Shown: piece after piece, positions 1-8,242 of the stretch
Numbering within the stretch: the first letter of the stretch is position 1
Layout of the letters: each line of letters begins with the position of its first letter
Assembly (NCBI GenBank): GCA_937888905.1
Contig: CALATA010000014.1
Span: 124,001-188,000, forward strand
Direction of reading: 5' to 3'
Length of the DNA: 64,000 nt
Source: Terrimonas sp937888905
Lineage (GTDB): Bacteria; Bacteroidota; Bacteroidia; Chitinophagales; Chitinophagaceae
Notes under the pieces: model-generated
Database searches by the model: none
The model's input: only the letters and a program-made list of their open reading frames with translations
Told to the model about the DNA's origin: nothing
Program-made: the position numbers and the translations under genes

Positions 1-841
1 CGATATCGATGCTTCCTTCAAAGATGAAGTGCTCACCAAACGCGGTACCTTGCGGAAGGAGTGGGAGCGTAAGGTTCGTTTGCATACCCATCCCTATCTC
101 AACATCGAATACCTCGGTATCCTGGTCGACTCGGTGAACGGTCCTGCGGGTTCGCCGCTTTATGCACGTAAAGTGCGGCAGGCCATCAACTACGGTTTTG
201 ACCGGAGAAAAATGATTCTCTACCTGCGTAATTCATTGGGCACACCGGCCGAATCCGGTTTTGTTCCTGCGGGATTGCCTTCATTCAACGACAGCATCGT
301 GAAAGGTTATACCTATGATCCTGTCCGTAGTAACCGCCTGCTGACAGAGGCCGGTTTCCCGGGCGGGAAAGGATTATCGCCGGTTAAACTGCTCACGATT
401 CCCATTTATGCGGATATGGCCAGTTTCATTGCCAAACAACTCAGCGAAGTGGGCATACCGATACAGGTTGAGGTAGTGCAGAAAGCCCTGCTGCTTGAAA
501 TGACCGCCAACCAGCGCGCACCTTTTTTCCGGGGAAGCTGGATTGCGGACTATCCGGATGCAGAAAACTATCTGTCCGTTTTTTATTCACGCAACCCTTC
601 GCCCCCGAACTATACGCGTTACAATAATCCCCGCTTCGACCGGTTGTTTGAACAGGCATTGGCCGAAACAAACGACTCGCTCCGTTACCGTCTTTACCAG
701 CAGGCGGATCAATTGATCATGGAAGATGCGCCGGTAGTACCACTCTGGTATGATAAAGTAGTGCATCTCGTGCAGCCTGAAGTGAAAGGTTTCGAGCCCA
801 ATGCACTCAATCTGCTGGAACTCCGGCACACGCGTTTCTGA
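1..841 (+). CDS. ABC transporter substrate-binding protein, family 5, C-terminal part (cut by window edge)
   Basis: The frame is open from base 2 to a TGA at 839-841, so the true start lies before the window and about 279 residues are visible. The segment ARKVRQAINYGFDR, the later LLTEAGFPGG and the closing APVVPLWYD are typical of the second lobe of peptide/nickel (DppA/OppA-like) binding proteins, SBP_bac_5 family. Such proteins capture oligopeptides or similar ligands outside the inner membrane for an ABC importer; the actual ligand cannot be read here. In this phylum they are usually lipoproteins, but the N-terminus is not visible. It runs convergently into the next gene with the stops one base apart. 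Family assignment is good, specificity unknown. Confidence 0.85.
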   Translation, partial: DIDASFKDEVLTKRGTLRKEWERKVRLHTHPYLNIEYLGILVDSVNGPAGSPLYARKVRQAINYGFDRRKMILYLRNSLGTPAESGFVPAGLPSFNDSIVKGYTYDPVRSNRLLTEAGFPGGKGLSPVKLLTIPIYADMASFIAKQLSEVGIPIQVEVVQKALLLEMTANQRAPFFRGSWIADYPDAENYLSVFYSRNPSPPNYTRYNNPRFDRLFEQALAETNDSLRYRLYQQADQLIMEDAPVVPLWYDKVVHLVQPEVKGFEPNALNLLELRHTRF

Positions 842-842
842 A

Positions 843-1547
843 TTATTCGATGGTAAAACGCACGCCTGCCTCGGCAATAAGCATGGTGGTGGGAGATTTT
901 TTCTCCGTGAAGAATACATCGCCGTCGGGTGAGATATAAGGATCGGTGAGATAACGCGTATCGCCTCCGAACAGGTACGACCCTTTGAGCATGATGGCGG
1001 CATCTTTTCTTTTGCCTACTTTGATTTCGGCACCCATACCTGGCCCCCACATGAACGTCCAGCGGTTTTTGCTATACATGGTATTGTTATCGGGGTAATA
1101 ACCATAATAGTCGTAGTAGTAATTGTTGTAGTTGCCGTAGTCGTAATTGGCTTTGGAGAAAAACACGTTGGTGCCGGCAGTGCCTTCCAGGAACAATTGG
1201 AAATCGTGCCGCGAAGGAATGAGGTCGGCGCGTACTTTAAAAGCAATGGTGGCCACGTTGTTGGTAGCGGTCACCTGCACGCGGTTGTCGCGGCCGTAAA
1301 AGGGTACACGGAAACGGCGCGAATCATGGCCATTCTGCAGCCAGCCGAGTTCTCCACCGATACTGAAAGGCTGGTTGTCATTAAAGCGATGCATGACAGC
1401 GAGCCGTCCGCCCCAGCCGGTACGGGGATAGGTTTCTTTATATTCTTCCTGGGGAAAAGCGAGCTGAAAGCTCAACGATCCGAACGTTTCCTGTCCGAAT
1501 ACAGTGCCACTAAACAATAAGGCTAAAAGTGTAAAGATTCTTCTCAT
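843..1547 (-). CDS. outer membrane beta-barrel protein, hypothetical
   Basis: A 234-residue protein with a clear signal peptide (MRRIFTLLALLFSGTVFG, cleavage before Q19) and alternating hydrophobic/polar strands ending in an aromatic-containing strand (VRFTIE), as in small porin-like barrels. A Tyr/Asn-rich loop lies around residues 134-155 (repeated NYYYDYYGYY-type residues), probably an extracellular loop. No enzymatic motif is seen, and the ligand or role is unknown. The ATG at 1545-1547 gives a complete signal peptide. Its upstream region is an array of CACATTT/TTCACAT words. It could equally be described as an OmpW/PorT-like barrel; the sequence alone does not decide. Confidence 0.7.
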   Translation of the reverse strand: MRRIFTLLALLFSGTVFGQETFGSLSFQLAFPQEEYKETYPRTGWGGRLAVMHRFNDNQPFSIGGELGWLQNGHDSRRFRVPFYGRDNRVQVTATNNVATIAFKVRADLIPSRHDFQLFLEGTAGTNVFFSKANYDYGNYNNYYYDYYGYYPDNNTMYSKNRWTFMWGPGMGAEIKVGKRKDAAIMLKGSYLFGGDTRYLTDPYISPDGDVFFTEKKSPTTMLIAEAGVRFTIE

Positions 1548-1639
1548 AGACTTTCTTTTCAGGAAAACTAACCAAACAAATGTTAGGGAAAAATCAAAGA
1601 ACGCTGAGGCAGTGTCTATGAGATGTTAAAATCCGTTAT

Positions 1640-1907
1640 ACGGAATGTGGAAATGTGAAAATGTGGAAATGTGAAAATGCAATACACATCTTCACATTTA
1701 CACATGATCCCGCAAAGCGGGCACATTTACACATCGCCCGCCGAAGGCGGCCGTGTACGGATGTCTAAATAAGGTTGTTGTATTTTGTAACGCCCGGAGA
1801 TTAACCCTTGGTTCACATAATTTACATACTTAGAAATGTAAACTCCATTTACACGTGGACCCGCAAAGCGGGCATATTTTCACATCGCCCGGCGAAGGCG
1901 GGCCATA
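1640..1907. repeat. intergenic word array with GC-rich hairpins (msrA to barrel-protein junction)
   Basis: The 360-base space 1548-1907 holds no gene. From about 1640 it is made of AATGTGGAAATGTGAAAATG words and their complements (CACATTTACACAT). Four small hairpins punctuate it: CCCGCAAAGCGGG at 1709-1721 and again at 1860-1872, and CGCCCGCCGAAGGCGGCCG-type elements at 1735-1753 and 1886-1904. On the minus strand the array starts directly after the msrA stop with GTGAAAATATG words and ends before the barrel gene with CACATTTTCACATT words. Bases 1548-1639 show nothing clear. Confidence 0.8.
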
Positions 1908-2573
1908 TTAATCTTTCTTCAGCTTATCCTTAAACACCTTCTTAAACTTGTCCACCTTGGGGCGGATCACGATGCTGCAATAAGGGTTGGCATTTTCGTT
2001 GTTCTCGAAATATTGCTGATGATAATCTTCGGCAGGATAGAATACGCTGAAAGGTTTGATCTCGGTAACGATCGGTTTGTCGAACGCGCCGCTCTTATCC
2101 AGTTCGGCTTTGTAATGTTCCGCTTTTTCTTTCTGCTCGTCGTTGTGGTAATACACACCGCTGCGGTATTGCGTACCGACGTCGTTGCCCTGGCGGTTGA
2201 GGGTGGTAGGGTCGTGCGTTTTCCAGAATACTTCCAGCAATTCGTCGAAGCTGATCTTGGAAGGATCATAGACGATCTGAAGGCATTCTGCATGTCCGGT
2301 TTCGCCGGAGCACACTTCTTTATAGGTAGGATTTTTCGTCTGGCCGTCGGTGTAGCCGGAGGTAGCACTGATCACGCCTTCCAGTTGTTCGAAGATCGCT
2401 TCGGTGCACCAGAAGCACCCGTTTGCCAATGTAGCTGTATCGGTTGTCGCCATTGTGTTGGTAATATTAGCGGTAGATGTTTTTGTTTCGTTTTTCGCCG
2501 GGCGGGCATTGTTCTGCGCGCAGGAGCCAAGTCCTACCGCAGCCGCCAGCATAAAGGTAATTAGGTGTTTCAT
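1908..2573 (-). CDS. msrA: peptide methionine sulfoxide reductase MsrA, lipoprotein form
   Basis: This enzyme reduces methionine-S-sulfoxide in oxidised proteins. The family signature GCFWCTEA is at residues 52-59 with catalytic Cys53, followed by the expected SGYTDG, GHAECLQIVYDP and YYHNDEQK blocks and the YFENNENANPYC tail. The 221-residue protein begins with a lipoprotein signal whose lipobox LGSC places the lipidated Cys at residue 18, so the enzyme probably acts in the periplasm or at the outer membrane, not in the cytosol. The linker at residues 20-48 is Thr/Asn-rich and low-complexity. It transcribes divergently from the MutS2-like gene. Reduction partners are not encoded beside it. 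Identification is firm. Confidence 0.97.
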   Translation of the reverse strand: MKHLITFMLAAAVGLGSCAQNNARPAKNETKTSTANITNTMATTDTATLANGCFWCTEAIFEQLEGVISATSGYTDGQTKNPTYKEVCSGETGHAECLQIVYDPSKISFDELLEVFWKTHDPTTLNRQGNDVGTQYRSGVYYHNDEQKEKAEHYKAELDKSGAFDKPIVTEIKPFSVFYPAEDYHQQYFENNENANPYCSIVIRPKVDKFKKVFKDKLKKD

Positions 2574-2684
2574 ATTGTTTTGCAGGACAAATTTCCTGAT
2601 TTTTTTTCAATGCATCTACGTTTATAACAACCGGCCGGTTTTTTGGTTCTGTTGTTTAAAAATCAATTGGCTTAGGGGTACTTA

Positions 2685-2717
2685 TTTGGATTCTAAGCCT
2701 GAATAGTTCTAACTTTG
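2685..2717 (+). promoter_or_regulatory. Bacteroidota-type promoter of the MutS2-like gene
   Basis: A -33-like TTTG at 2685-2688 and a -7 box TAACTTTG at 2710-2717, 21 bases apart, match the TTTG-N19-21-TAnnTTTG pattern known from this phylum. The ATG follows 23 bases later. Confidence 0.6.
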
Positions 2718-2740
2718 CTGGCTTTTTTGATGTAACGTGT

Positions 2741-4846
2741 ATGAAACTTTTTCCTGAATCCGCTTATCAGCAACTTGAATTTGACAAGGTTAAGACCCTC
2801 CTCAGCGGGTTTTGCCAACTGGAGTATGCCCGCACCAAAGCGGAGCAATTGCGCATCCATACACGCAAGGATTACATCGACACCGAATTGCGGCAGAGCC
2901 ATGAGTATCACCAGCTTCTGATCAACGGTATCCATTTTCCCAACGATTATATCCTCAACCTGGCCAAAGAACTCAAACTGCTTTCCATTCCCGGTGCCGT
3001 ACTTAATGGTGAAGACCTGATGGGTATCCGCAAACTGGCGGAAAGCATGGAGAAGATCTTCCGCTGGTTCGACGCCGAGCGCCGCACTGTTTATACGGCC
3101 CTGCTGAAAGTGGTAGATGGTACGTATTATGAAAAAAATATCATCGAACTGATCGACGAGGTGCTTGATGAATCCGGCCAGGTAAAAGACAATGCATCCG
3201 AAGACCTGCGCGATATACGCCTTTCGCTGTTCCGCAAGCGCAATGAACTGCGCCGCCTGTTTGAGAAAATTGTAGCCAAACTCAACAAGCAGGGATACCT
3301 GGCGGAAATAGAAGAAAGCTTCATGAGCGGCCGCCGCGTGGTGGCGGTTTTCGCCGAACAAAAGAGAACCGTCAAAGGCATTCTTCACGGTGAAAGCGAC
3401 AGCCGCAAAACGGCTTTTATCGAACCGGAAGAAACCATTGAACTGAATAACCAGGTATACGAACTCGAAAATGCGGAACGTAAAGAAGTATACCGTATTC
3501 TCCGGCAGTTGACAAGCCGCTTATCGGCATGGTCACCGTTGCTCAATACCTACCATTCAGTTATTGGTGAATATGATTTCATCCGTGCCAAAGCAAGACT
3601 TGCACGCGAGATACGCGGTGAATTTCCAACGCTGGTAGATAAAGCGCACGTTCATCTCGTGCAGGCTGTGCATCCTTTGTTGTATCTCTACAATCTGCGA
3701 AGCAACAAACCCACCATCCCGATGAACCTCACGCTCGATGAGCAGAGCAGAATCCTTGTGATCAGTGGTCCCAATGCCGGCGGAAAAACGGTGACCATGA
3801 AAACGGTAGGGCTGTTGCAGATGATGGTGCAGGCCGGATTGCTGGTGCCTGTGCATCCATCTTCGCAGTTCGGTATTTTCCGCCAGTTGATGATCCATAT
3901 CGGCGACACACAAAGCATCGAATTCGAACTCAGCACCTATAGCAGTCATTTGATGCACATGAAACATTTCATGGAGCATGCCAATGGCAAAACACTTTTC
4001 TTCATCGACGAATTGGGAAGCGGTAGTGATCCCAGCCTTGGTGGCGCTTTTGCCGAAGTGATCATGCAGGAACTGGCGCGCAAACATTCTTCCGGCATCG
4101 TTACCACGCACTACCTCAACCTGAAAGTGATGGCGGGTAAAACGGCGGGCATTCTCAACGGCGCCATGGCTTTCGATGAAAAAAATCTTCAACCGCAATA
4201 CAAATTACTGGTAGGTAAACCCGGCAGTTCCTACACGTTTGCCATAGCGGAGCGCATCGGCCTGGAAAAATCATTGATCCAGCGCGCCCGGAAACTGGTG
4301 GATGACGACCAATATCGCCTGGACAAATTACTCAACCGCACCGAACAAGATCTCCGTGAAGTAGAGAAGAAGGATAAAGAACTGCAGAAATTGTTGAAGG
4401 AAAATGAGAAGCTGCGGAAGGAAATGGAGCAGGTGATGGACCGCGAACGCCACAAACAGCAGGTGGAAATGCTCAAAGAACAAAACCGCATTTCAGAGAA
4501 CCGCATCACGTATCTGAAAGATATGGAGCGCAAGCTGAAGCAAATGCTGGTGGAGTGGCGCAAGACCGATGACAAAAAGAAAGTGATCAAGGAAATGGAA
4601 GCACTGCTGTTCAAAAAGAACGAACAGAAAGTGGTGAGCAAAATGCAGAAAAAGATCGACGAGAAATTTTCAGAAGTTGGTGGTGAGATCCGTATCGGTG
4701 ATAAAGTGAAAATGAAAAAGAACCACCAGGTAGGGGAAGTGCTCGAACTCCGCGGCAAAAAAGCCGTGGTGAAAATCGGGCTGCTGCCGATGCAGGTTAA
4801 CCTGGCCGACCTGGTAGTGGTAAAAGAAAATGCCGGAACCGCTTAG
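2741..4846 (+). CDS. MutS2-like DNA-binding ATPase lacking the Smr domain
   Basis: A 701-residue MutS-family ATPase. Walker A GPNAGGKT is at residues 343-350 and the Walker B (TLFFIDE) ends at D423-E424, followed by the GSGSDPSLGGAFAE signature and the HSSGIVTTHY switch segment. Residues 1-330 correspond to the MutS core/clamp region without the N-terminal mismatch-recognition domain, as in MutS2. A long charged coiled coil covers about 520-630 and a small beta domain ends the protein. Classical MutS2 is nearer 780 residues and ends in an Smr nuclease domain; none is present here, so nuclease activity is doubtful. MutS2 proteins act in recombination control or ribosome rescue; which applies here cannot be told. 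The stop overlaps the convergent thioesterase stop. Confidence 0.9.
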   Translation: MKLFPESAYQQLEFDKVKTLLSGFCQLEYARTKAEQLRIHTRKDYIDTELRQSHEYHQLLINGIHFPNDYILNLAKELKLLSIPGAVLNGEDLMGIRKLAESMEKIFRWFDAERRTVYTALLKVVDGTYYEKNIIELIDEVLDESGQVKDNASEDLRDIRLSLFRKRNELRRLFEKIVAKLNKQGYLAEIEESFMSGRRVVAVFAEQKRTVKGILHGESDSRKTAFIEPEETIELNNQVYELENAERKEVYRILRQLTSRLSAWSPLLNTYHSVIGEYDFIRAKARLAREIRGEFPTLVDKAHVHLVQAVHPLLYLYNLRSNKPTIPMNLTLDEQSRILVISGPNAGGKTVTMKTVGLLQMMVQAGLLVPVHPSSQFGIFRQLMIHIGDTQSIEFELSTYSSHLMHMKHFMEHANGKTLFFIDELGSGSDPSLGGAFAEVIMQELARKHSSGIVTTHYLNLKVMAGKTAGILNGAMAFDEKNLQPQYKLLVGKPGSSYTFAIAERIGLEKSLIQRARKLVDDDQYRLDKLLNRTEQDLREVEKKDKELQKLLKENEKLRKEMEQVMDRERHKQQVEMLKEQNRISENRITYLKDMERKLKQMLVEWRKTDDKKKVIKEMEALLFKKNEQKVVSKMQKKIDEKFSEVGGEIRIGDKVKMKKNHQVGEVLELRGKKAVVKIGLLPMQVNLADLVVVKENAGTA

Positions 4847-5358
4847 TCTGTTACAAACAGCGCTTTGAGCTCTTTTGCATCGTCGGGTTTCATCTTTCCG
4901 CCAAGGATCAGGCGGATCTGGCGGCGACGGAGTGCACCTTCAAATAATCTTTTTTCTTCCTCAGTCTCCGGGATCAGTCCGGGAACCTGCTGAGGTTTAT
5001 TGTGGTCGTCGAGCGCTACGAATGTATAGTAGGCTTCGTTGCTTTTGTATTTTTTCTGTTGCTTCAGGTCTTCACCCCACACTTTCATGTGTACTTCCAT
5101 GGAGCTGTTGAACGCGCGCGTTACTTTGGCTTCGATATGGACCACATTTCCCAGGCGAATGGGGTTTTCAAACGAAATATTATCCACGGAAGCCGTTACC
5201 ACAGGCGCATTACAATGTTTTTGCGCAGCCAGGGCCGAAGCAATGTCCATCCAATACATCAGCCGTCCGCCCATCAGGTTACCAAAAACGTTGGTATCGT
5301 TGGGAAGAACGAGTTCGGTCATGATCGTGAGGCTGGCGCTGGCGGTCTTTGGTTCCAT
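4843..5358 (-). CDS. acyl-CoA thioesterase, hotdog fold
   Basis: A 171-residue protein of the YciA/BACH-type acyl-CoA thioesterase family, which hydrolyses acyl-CoA to free acid and CoA in the cytosol. Diagnostic is the stretch TNVFGNLMGGRLMYWMDIAS near residues 23-42 (hotdog helix with the catalytic N/D region) and the second half VTASVDNISFENPIRLGNVV. The C-terminal 40 residues are charged and helical. The stop codons of this gene and the MutS2-like gene overlap tail to tail. A TATCTTTG box lies upstream at 5376-5383. Chain-length preference is not readable. Confidence 0.9.
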   Translation of the reverse strand: MEPKTASASLTIMTELVLPNDTNVFGNLMGGRLMYWMDIASALAAQKHCNAPVVTASVDNISFENPIRLGNVVHIEAKVTRAFNSSMEVHMKVWGEDLKQQKKYKSNEAYYTFVALDDHNKPQQVPGLIPETEEEKRLFEGALRRRQIRLILGGKMKPDDAKELKALFVTD

Positions 5359-5375
5359 GTCTTACGGGTTTTCCG

Positions 5376-5383
5376 CAAAGATA
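5376..5383 (-). promoter_or_regulatory. -7 box of the thioesterase gene
   Basis: On the minus strand this reads TATCTTTG, a perfect TAnnTTTG box, 17 bases before the start codon. Confidence 0.55.
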
Positions 5384-5415
5384 AGCCCCGGTGATGACCA
5401 TGGGATAAGTTAACG

Positions 5416-5423
5416 TACATTTG
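5416..5423 (+). promoter_or_regulatory. -7 box of the proline dehydrogenase gene
   Basis: TACATTTG matches TAnnTTTG, 21 bases before the ATG at 5445. A convincing -33 element is not visible. Confidence 0.45.
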
Positions 5424-5444
5424 TGATTATTTTTTAAGAGCTAT

Positions 5445-6695
5445 ATGGAACCACATCCGGGAATCTCCTTCGACAATACAGAGTTTGCCTTTGCGTACAA
5501 ATCGGATAAAGAATTAAAGAAAGCCCGTTTTCTTTTTGCTTCTATGGGAAAATCGTGGCTCGTAAAACTGGGCACACGCTTTACTCCCTGGGCCATCCGC
5601 GCCGGTCTGCCGGTAAAAGGCCTGATCAGAAATACCATATTCAAACAATTTGTCGGCGGTGAAACGCTGGACCAGACGGCAAAAGTGGCCGAAACACTTT
5701 CGCGCTACAACGTGCAGGTGATCCTCGATTACGGTGTGGAAGGTGGTGATAACGGTGAACACGGCTTCGACCATGCCACCGAAGAATTCATCCGCGTGAT
5801 CAACTATGCCGCCACGCAACCGAATATTCCTTTCATGAGCATCAAAGTGACCGGCTTCGCCAGGTTTAGTTTGCTGGAAAAACTGGACAACGACATGCAT
5901 GCGGGCAACGGCACCCTGATGAAACGTTATCTCACTGCAGTTGACGAATTATCTCCCATTGAAAAAGAAGAATGGCACAAGGTACGCGTGCGCATGATGC
6001 GCATCTGCGAAGCCGCGGCGGAGAAAGGCATCGGTGTGCTGGTCGATGCGGAAGAAAGCTGGATACAAGATCCGGTTGATGCACTGACGATTTTGATGAT
6101 GGACACGTTCAATAAAGAACGCGCCGTTGTGTACAATACCATTCAGTTATACCGGCACGACCGGCTGCAATTCCTGCGCGATTCGCAGGAGGCGGCAGTG
6201 GAGCGTAATTTTATCCTCGGTGCCAAATGTGTGCGTGGAGCTTATATGGAAAAAGAACGCAGGAGAGCAGCAGAGAAAAATTATCCATCACCCATTCAGC
6301 CCGATAAGGAACATTCCGATAAAGATTACAACGACGGTATCCGGTTTTGCCTGGATCATCTTGATCATATCGCGCTGATCGTAGCCTCGCATAACGAATA
6401 CAGCAACCTGCTGGCTGCGGGTATTTTGCAACAAAAAGGGTTGCCACTCAATCATCCGCATGTTCATTTCAGCCAATTGTATGGCATGAGTGACAACATC
6501 ACGTTCAACCTGGCCAGCGCGGGATGCAGTGTAAGCAAATACCTGCCGTTTGGTCCCATCTCCGATGTAATTCCTTACTTGATGCGCCGCGCGCAGGAGA
6601 ATACATCGGTAAAAGGGCAGACCGGCCGCGAGTTGCTGCTGATCGACCGCGAACTGAGGCGGAGAGCTTCGGGAGCCTTAGCTACCGGTGACTGA
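5445..6695 (+). CDS. proline dehydrogenase (monofunctional)
   Basis: This FAD enzyme oxidises L-proline to pyrroline-5-carboxylate and passes electrons to the quinone pool. The 416 residues contain the family blocks LDYGVEGGDNG, LVDAEESWIQD, KCVRGAYMEKER, VASHNEYS, QLYGMSDNI and the C-terminal YLPFGPISDVIPYLMRRAQEN, which carries the substrate-binding arginines. It is only the proline dehydrogenase half; there is no P5C dehydrogenase domain as in PutA, and no such gene is nearby. The start codon lies just after a TAnnTTTG box. The gene stands alone between a convergent pair and a repeat-filled spacer. Confidence 0.95.
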   Translation: MEPHPGISFDNTEFAFAYKSDKELKKARFLFASMGKSWLVKLGTRFTPWAIRAGLPVKGLIRNTIFKQFVGGETLDQTAKVAETLSRYNVQVILDYGVEGGDNGEHGFDHATEEFIRVINYAATQPNIPFMSIKVTGFARFSLLEKLDNDMHAGNGTLMKRYLTAVDELSPIEKEEWHKVRVRMMRICEAAAEKGIGVLVDAEESWIQDPVDALTILMMDTFNKERAVVYNTIQLYRHDRLQFLRDSQEAAVERNFILGAKCVRGAYMEKERRRAAEKNYPSPIQPDKEHSDKDYNDGIRFCLDHLDHIALIVASHNEYSNLLAAGILQQKGLPLNHPHVHFSQLYGMSDNITFNLASAGCSVSKYLPFGPISDVIPYLMRRAQENTSVKGQTGRELLLIDRELRRRASGALATGD

Positions 6696-7136
6696 ATTTT
6701 CATCAATAAGTCAATGGTGAATGGTCAATAGTGAATAAACAGCCCTGGCCGTTTAGCCTGATACCTATAACTTATCCTTCGACAGGCCGAAACCTCGGCC
6801 CGACGCATCGGCCTCAGGAACCATAATGGCTGTTTTACCTTACGCCTTCAACCTTACGCTGTCAGCCTTACGCCGTCAGCCTTACACCGTCAGCCTTATA
6901 CGGGCTGTATACTTACAACTTATAACTTACGCCCGAAGTATCGGGCGGCTGTTTCACCTTACGCCTTCAACCTTACGCCGTCAGCCTTACGCCTTCAACC
7001 TTGTTCAATAGTTATACCCATTATCTCTCTTTGGTATCATTGTTGCGCGGTTGCTGCGTCATGAATTGCTTTATCTCCTCATCCATATACTGCTATTTAG
7101 TTATGCGCTAACTCTACTTCATCAATAGGGCATACT
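6696..7136. repeat. intergenic word array with nested hairpins, 441-base gap
   Basis: No gene is supported here. After the proline dehydrogenase stop come GTCAATGGTGAATGG words (6711-6738). Next is a CCTTCGACAGG...CCTCAGGAACC palindromic element (6777-6823) interrupted by two overlapping hairpins, GGCCGA-AACC-TCGGCC at 6785-6800 and GGCCCGA-CGCA-TCGGCC right after it. Then follow many CCTTACGCCTTCAACCTTACG and CAACTTATAACTTACG words (6838-7010) with the hairpin GCCCGAAGTATCGGGC at 6931-6946. Bases 7011-7136 show no clear structure. Confidence 0.8.
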
Positions 7137-8183
7137 ATGTTTATTGGCGCAGGCAGCTTTGCTGAGTTGGCCCCTTTCATACAAGTGACACTTTGGATCG
7201 GTTTACCCGTGGCCGCTATTGTGGCGATCATCACCATCTGGTGGCATTACCGCCAGAAACGGAGCCATTCCCTGCAGCCGGTCGTGCAGGGGAAACACGC
7301 TTTCTTTATGCCTGTCCCGGGCCTTTCGCCGCAGGCGCAACAATATCTCTTCGTTGACCATTCAGGTCTGGTAAGGCGGCAGCAACGGCAGTTGACGCTG
7401 GCTGCTGCCCGCCACACCGTTCTGCATCGCGACCTTCAATCGCTGCGGGAGAAATACACCGTTTTGATCACTTCCCAAAATATCCTGTCCATGCAACACT
7501 CACCTGCACACAATCCGATGGAAACAACAACAGAAGCCCTGTTTACCGATGAGAGCCTTGCGGCAATGGACCGCGAAGCTTTATTAGAAAAGCTCAGCGA
7601 ACTGAACAATGCGTTTCAAACATTGGAAAGAGAGAATGCCGTTTTACAGGCGCGGAACCATTTATCCGAAAACAACGATGGTGCACAAAACGAAGAGCAA
7701 TGGAAAGAAGAAAGAGTAACCCTCCTTACACGCCTGGCAGAACAGGCTTATGTGAAAGACCTGATGGACGAAAAAACATTGCAGCTCAGCTTCCTGCAAC
7801 AACAACTGGAAGAACGCATCCGGCGCTATCACCAGGCCACGCAATCAGAAGAACAGGCGGTAGCGGAACTGGCCGCTATGCGGTTGCAACAGGCAAAACT
7901 GGAAGAAAAAGTAATTCAGTTACAAGAGCAACGGGAGCAGCAACTCGCGGAATCGCAGCTTTGGCAGGACGAACGCAACCGGCTTGAAGCCAGTAAAAGT
8001 TCGCTGGCAGAAGGGTATGAAAATCAGCAACAGCAACTGCATGCAGAGCTGGAAGAATTGCGGGGGCGCCTGGCCGAAACGGAACAGCAATTGTCGTCTT
8101 ACCGGCAGGCCCTGCACGACATCGGCCGCCTGGCGGGTTCGCTCGGCAGCTCGCCGGTCGTTGCCCTGCAGGCAGTACATTAG
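7137..8183 (+). CDS. unknown membrane-anchored coiled-coil protein
   Basis: I do not recognise this 348-residue protein. One transmembrane helix lies at about residues 14-36 (FIQVTLWIGLPVAAIVAIIT), followed by a basic stop-transfer segment and a soluble domain. From about residue 135 to 335 the sequence is rich in E, Q, L and A with long heptad-like runs, predicting an extended coiled coil facing the cytosol if the N-terminus is outside. The protein ends with a short Gly/Ser segment. The gene is preceded by the repeat array and followed 59 bases later by thyA, which has its own promoter box. A structural or tethering role is conceivable but not shown. Confidence 0.7.
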   Translation: MFIGAGSFAELAPFIQVTLWIGLPVAAIVAIITIWWHYRQKRSHSLQPVVQGKHAFFMPVPGLSPQAQQYLFVDHSGLVRRQQRQLTLAAARHTVLHRDLQSLREKYTVLITSQNILSMQHSPAHNPMETTTEALFTDESLAAMDREALLEKLSELNNAFQTLERENAVLQARNHLSENNDGAQNEEQWKEERVTLLTRLAEQAYVKDLMDEKTLQLSFLQQQLEERIRRYHQATQSEEQAVAELAAMRLQQAKLEEKVIQLQEQREQQLAESQLWQDERNRLEASKSSLAEGYENQQQQLHAELEELRGRLAETEQQLSSYRQALHDIGRLAGSLGSSPVVALQAVH

Positions 8184-8230
8184 TATCCACAGGTTGCTCA
8201 CAGCGCCCGGCTGCACTGGCAGGTTTTCGC

Positions 8231-8238
8231 TAACTTGC
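8231..8238 (+). promoter_or_regulatory. -7-like box abutting thyA start
   Basis: TAACTTGC (close to TAnnTTTG) ends 4 bases before the thyA ATG. If it is the real -7 element, transcription would begin at or next to the start codon. Confidence 0.4.
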
Positions 8239-8242
8239 ACCC

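Noticed and set aside
2629..2644. AACCGGCCGGTT followed by T as a terminator.
   Set aside because: The perfect palindrome leaves no loop, and it lies in the divergent promoter region of msrA and the MutS2-like gene, where no transcript ends on that strand.
6826..7011. Open frame of 61 codons in the spacer after proline dehydrogenase.
   Set aside because: It is only the translation of CCTTACGCC-type repeat words.
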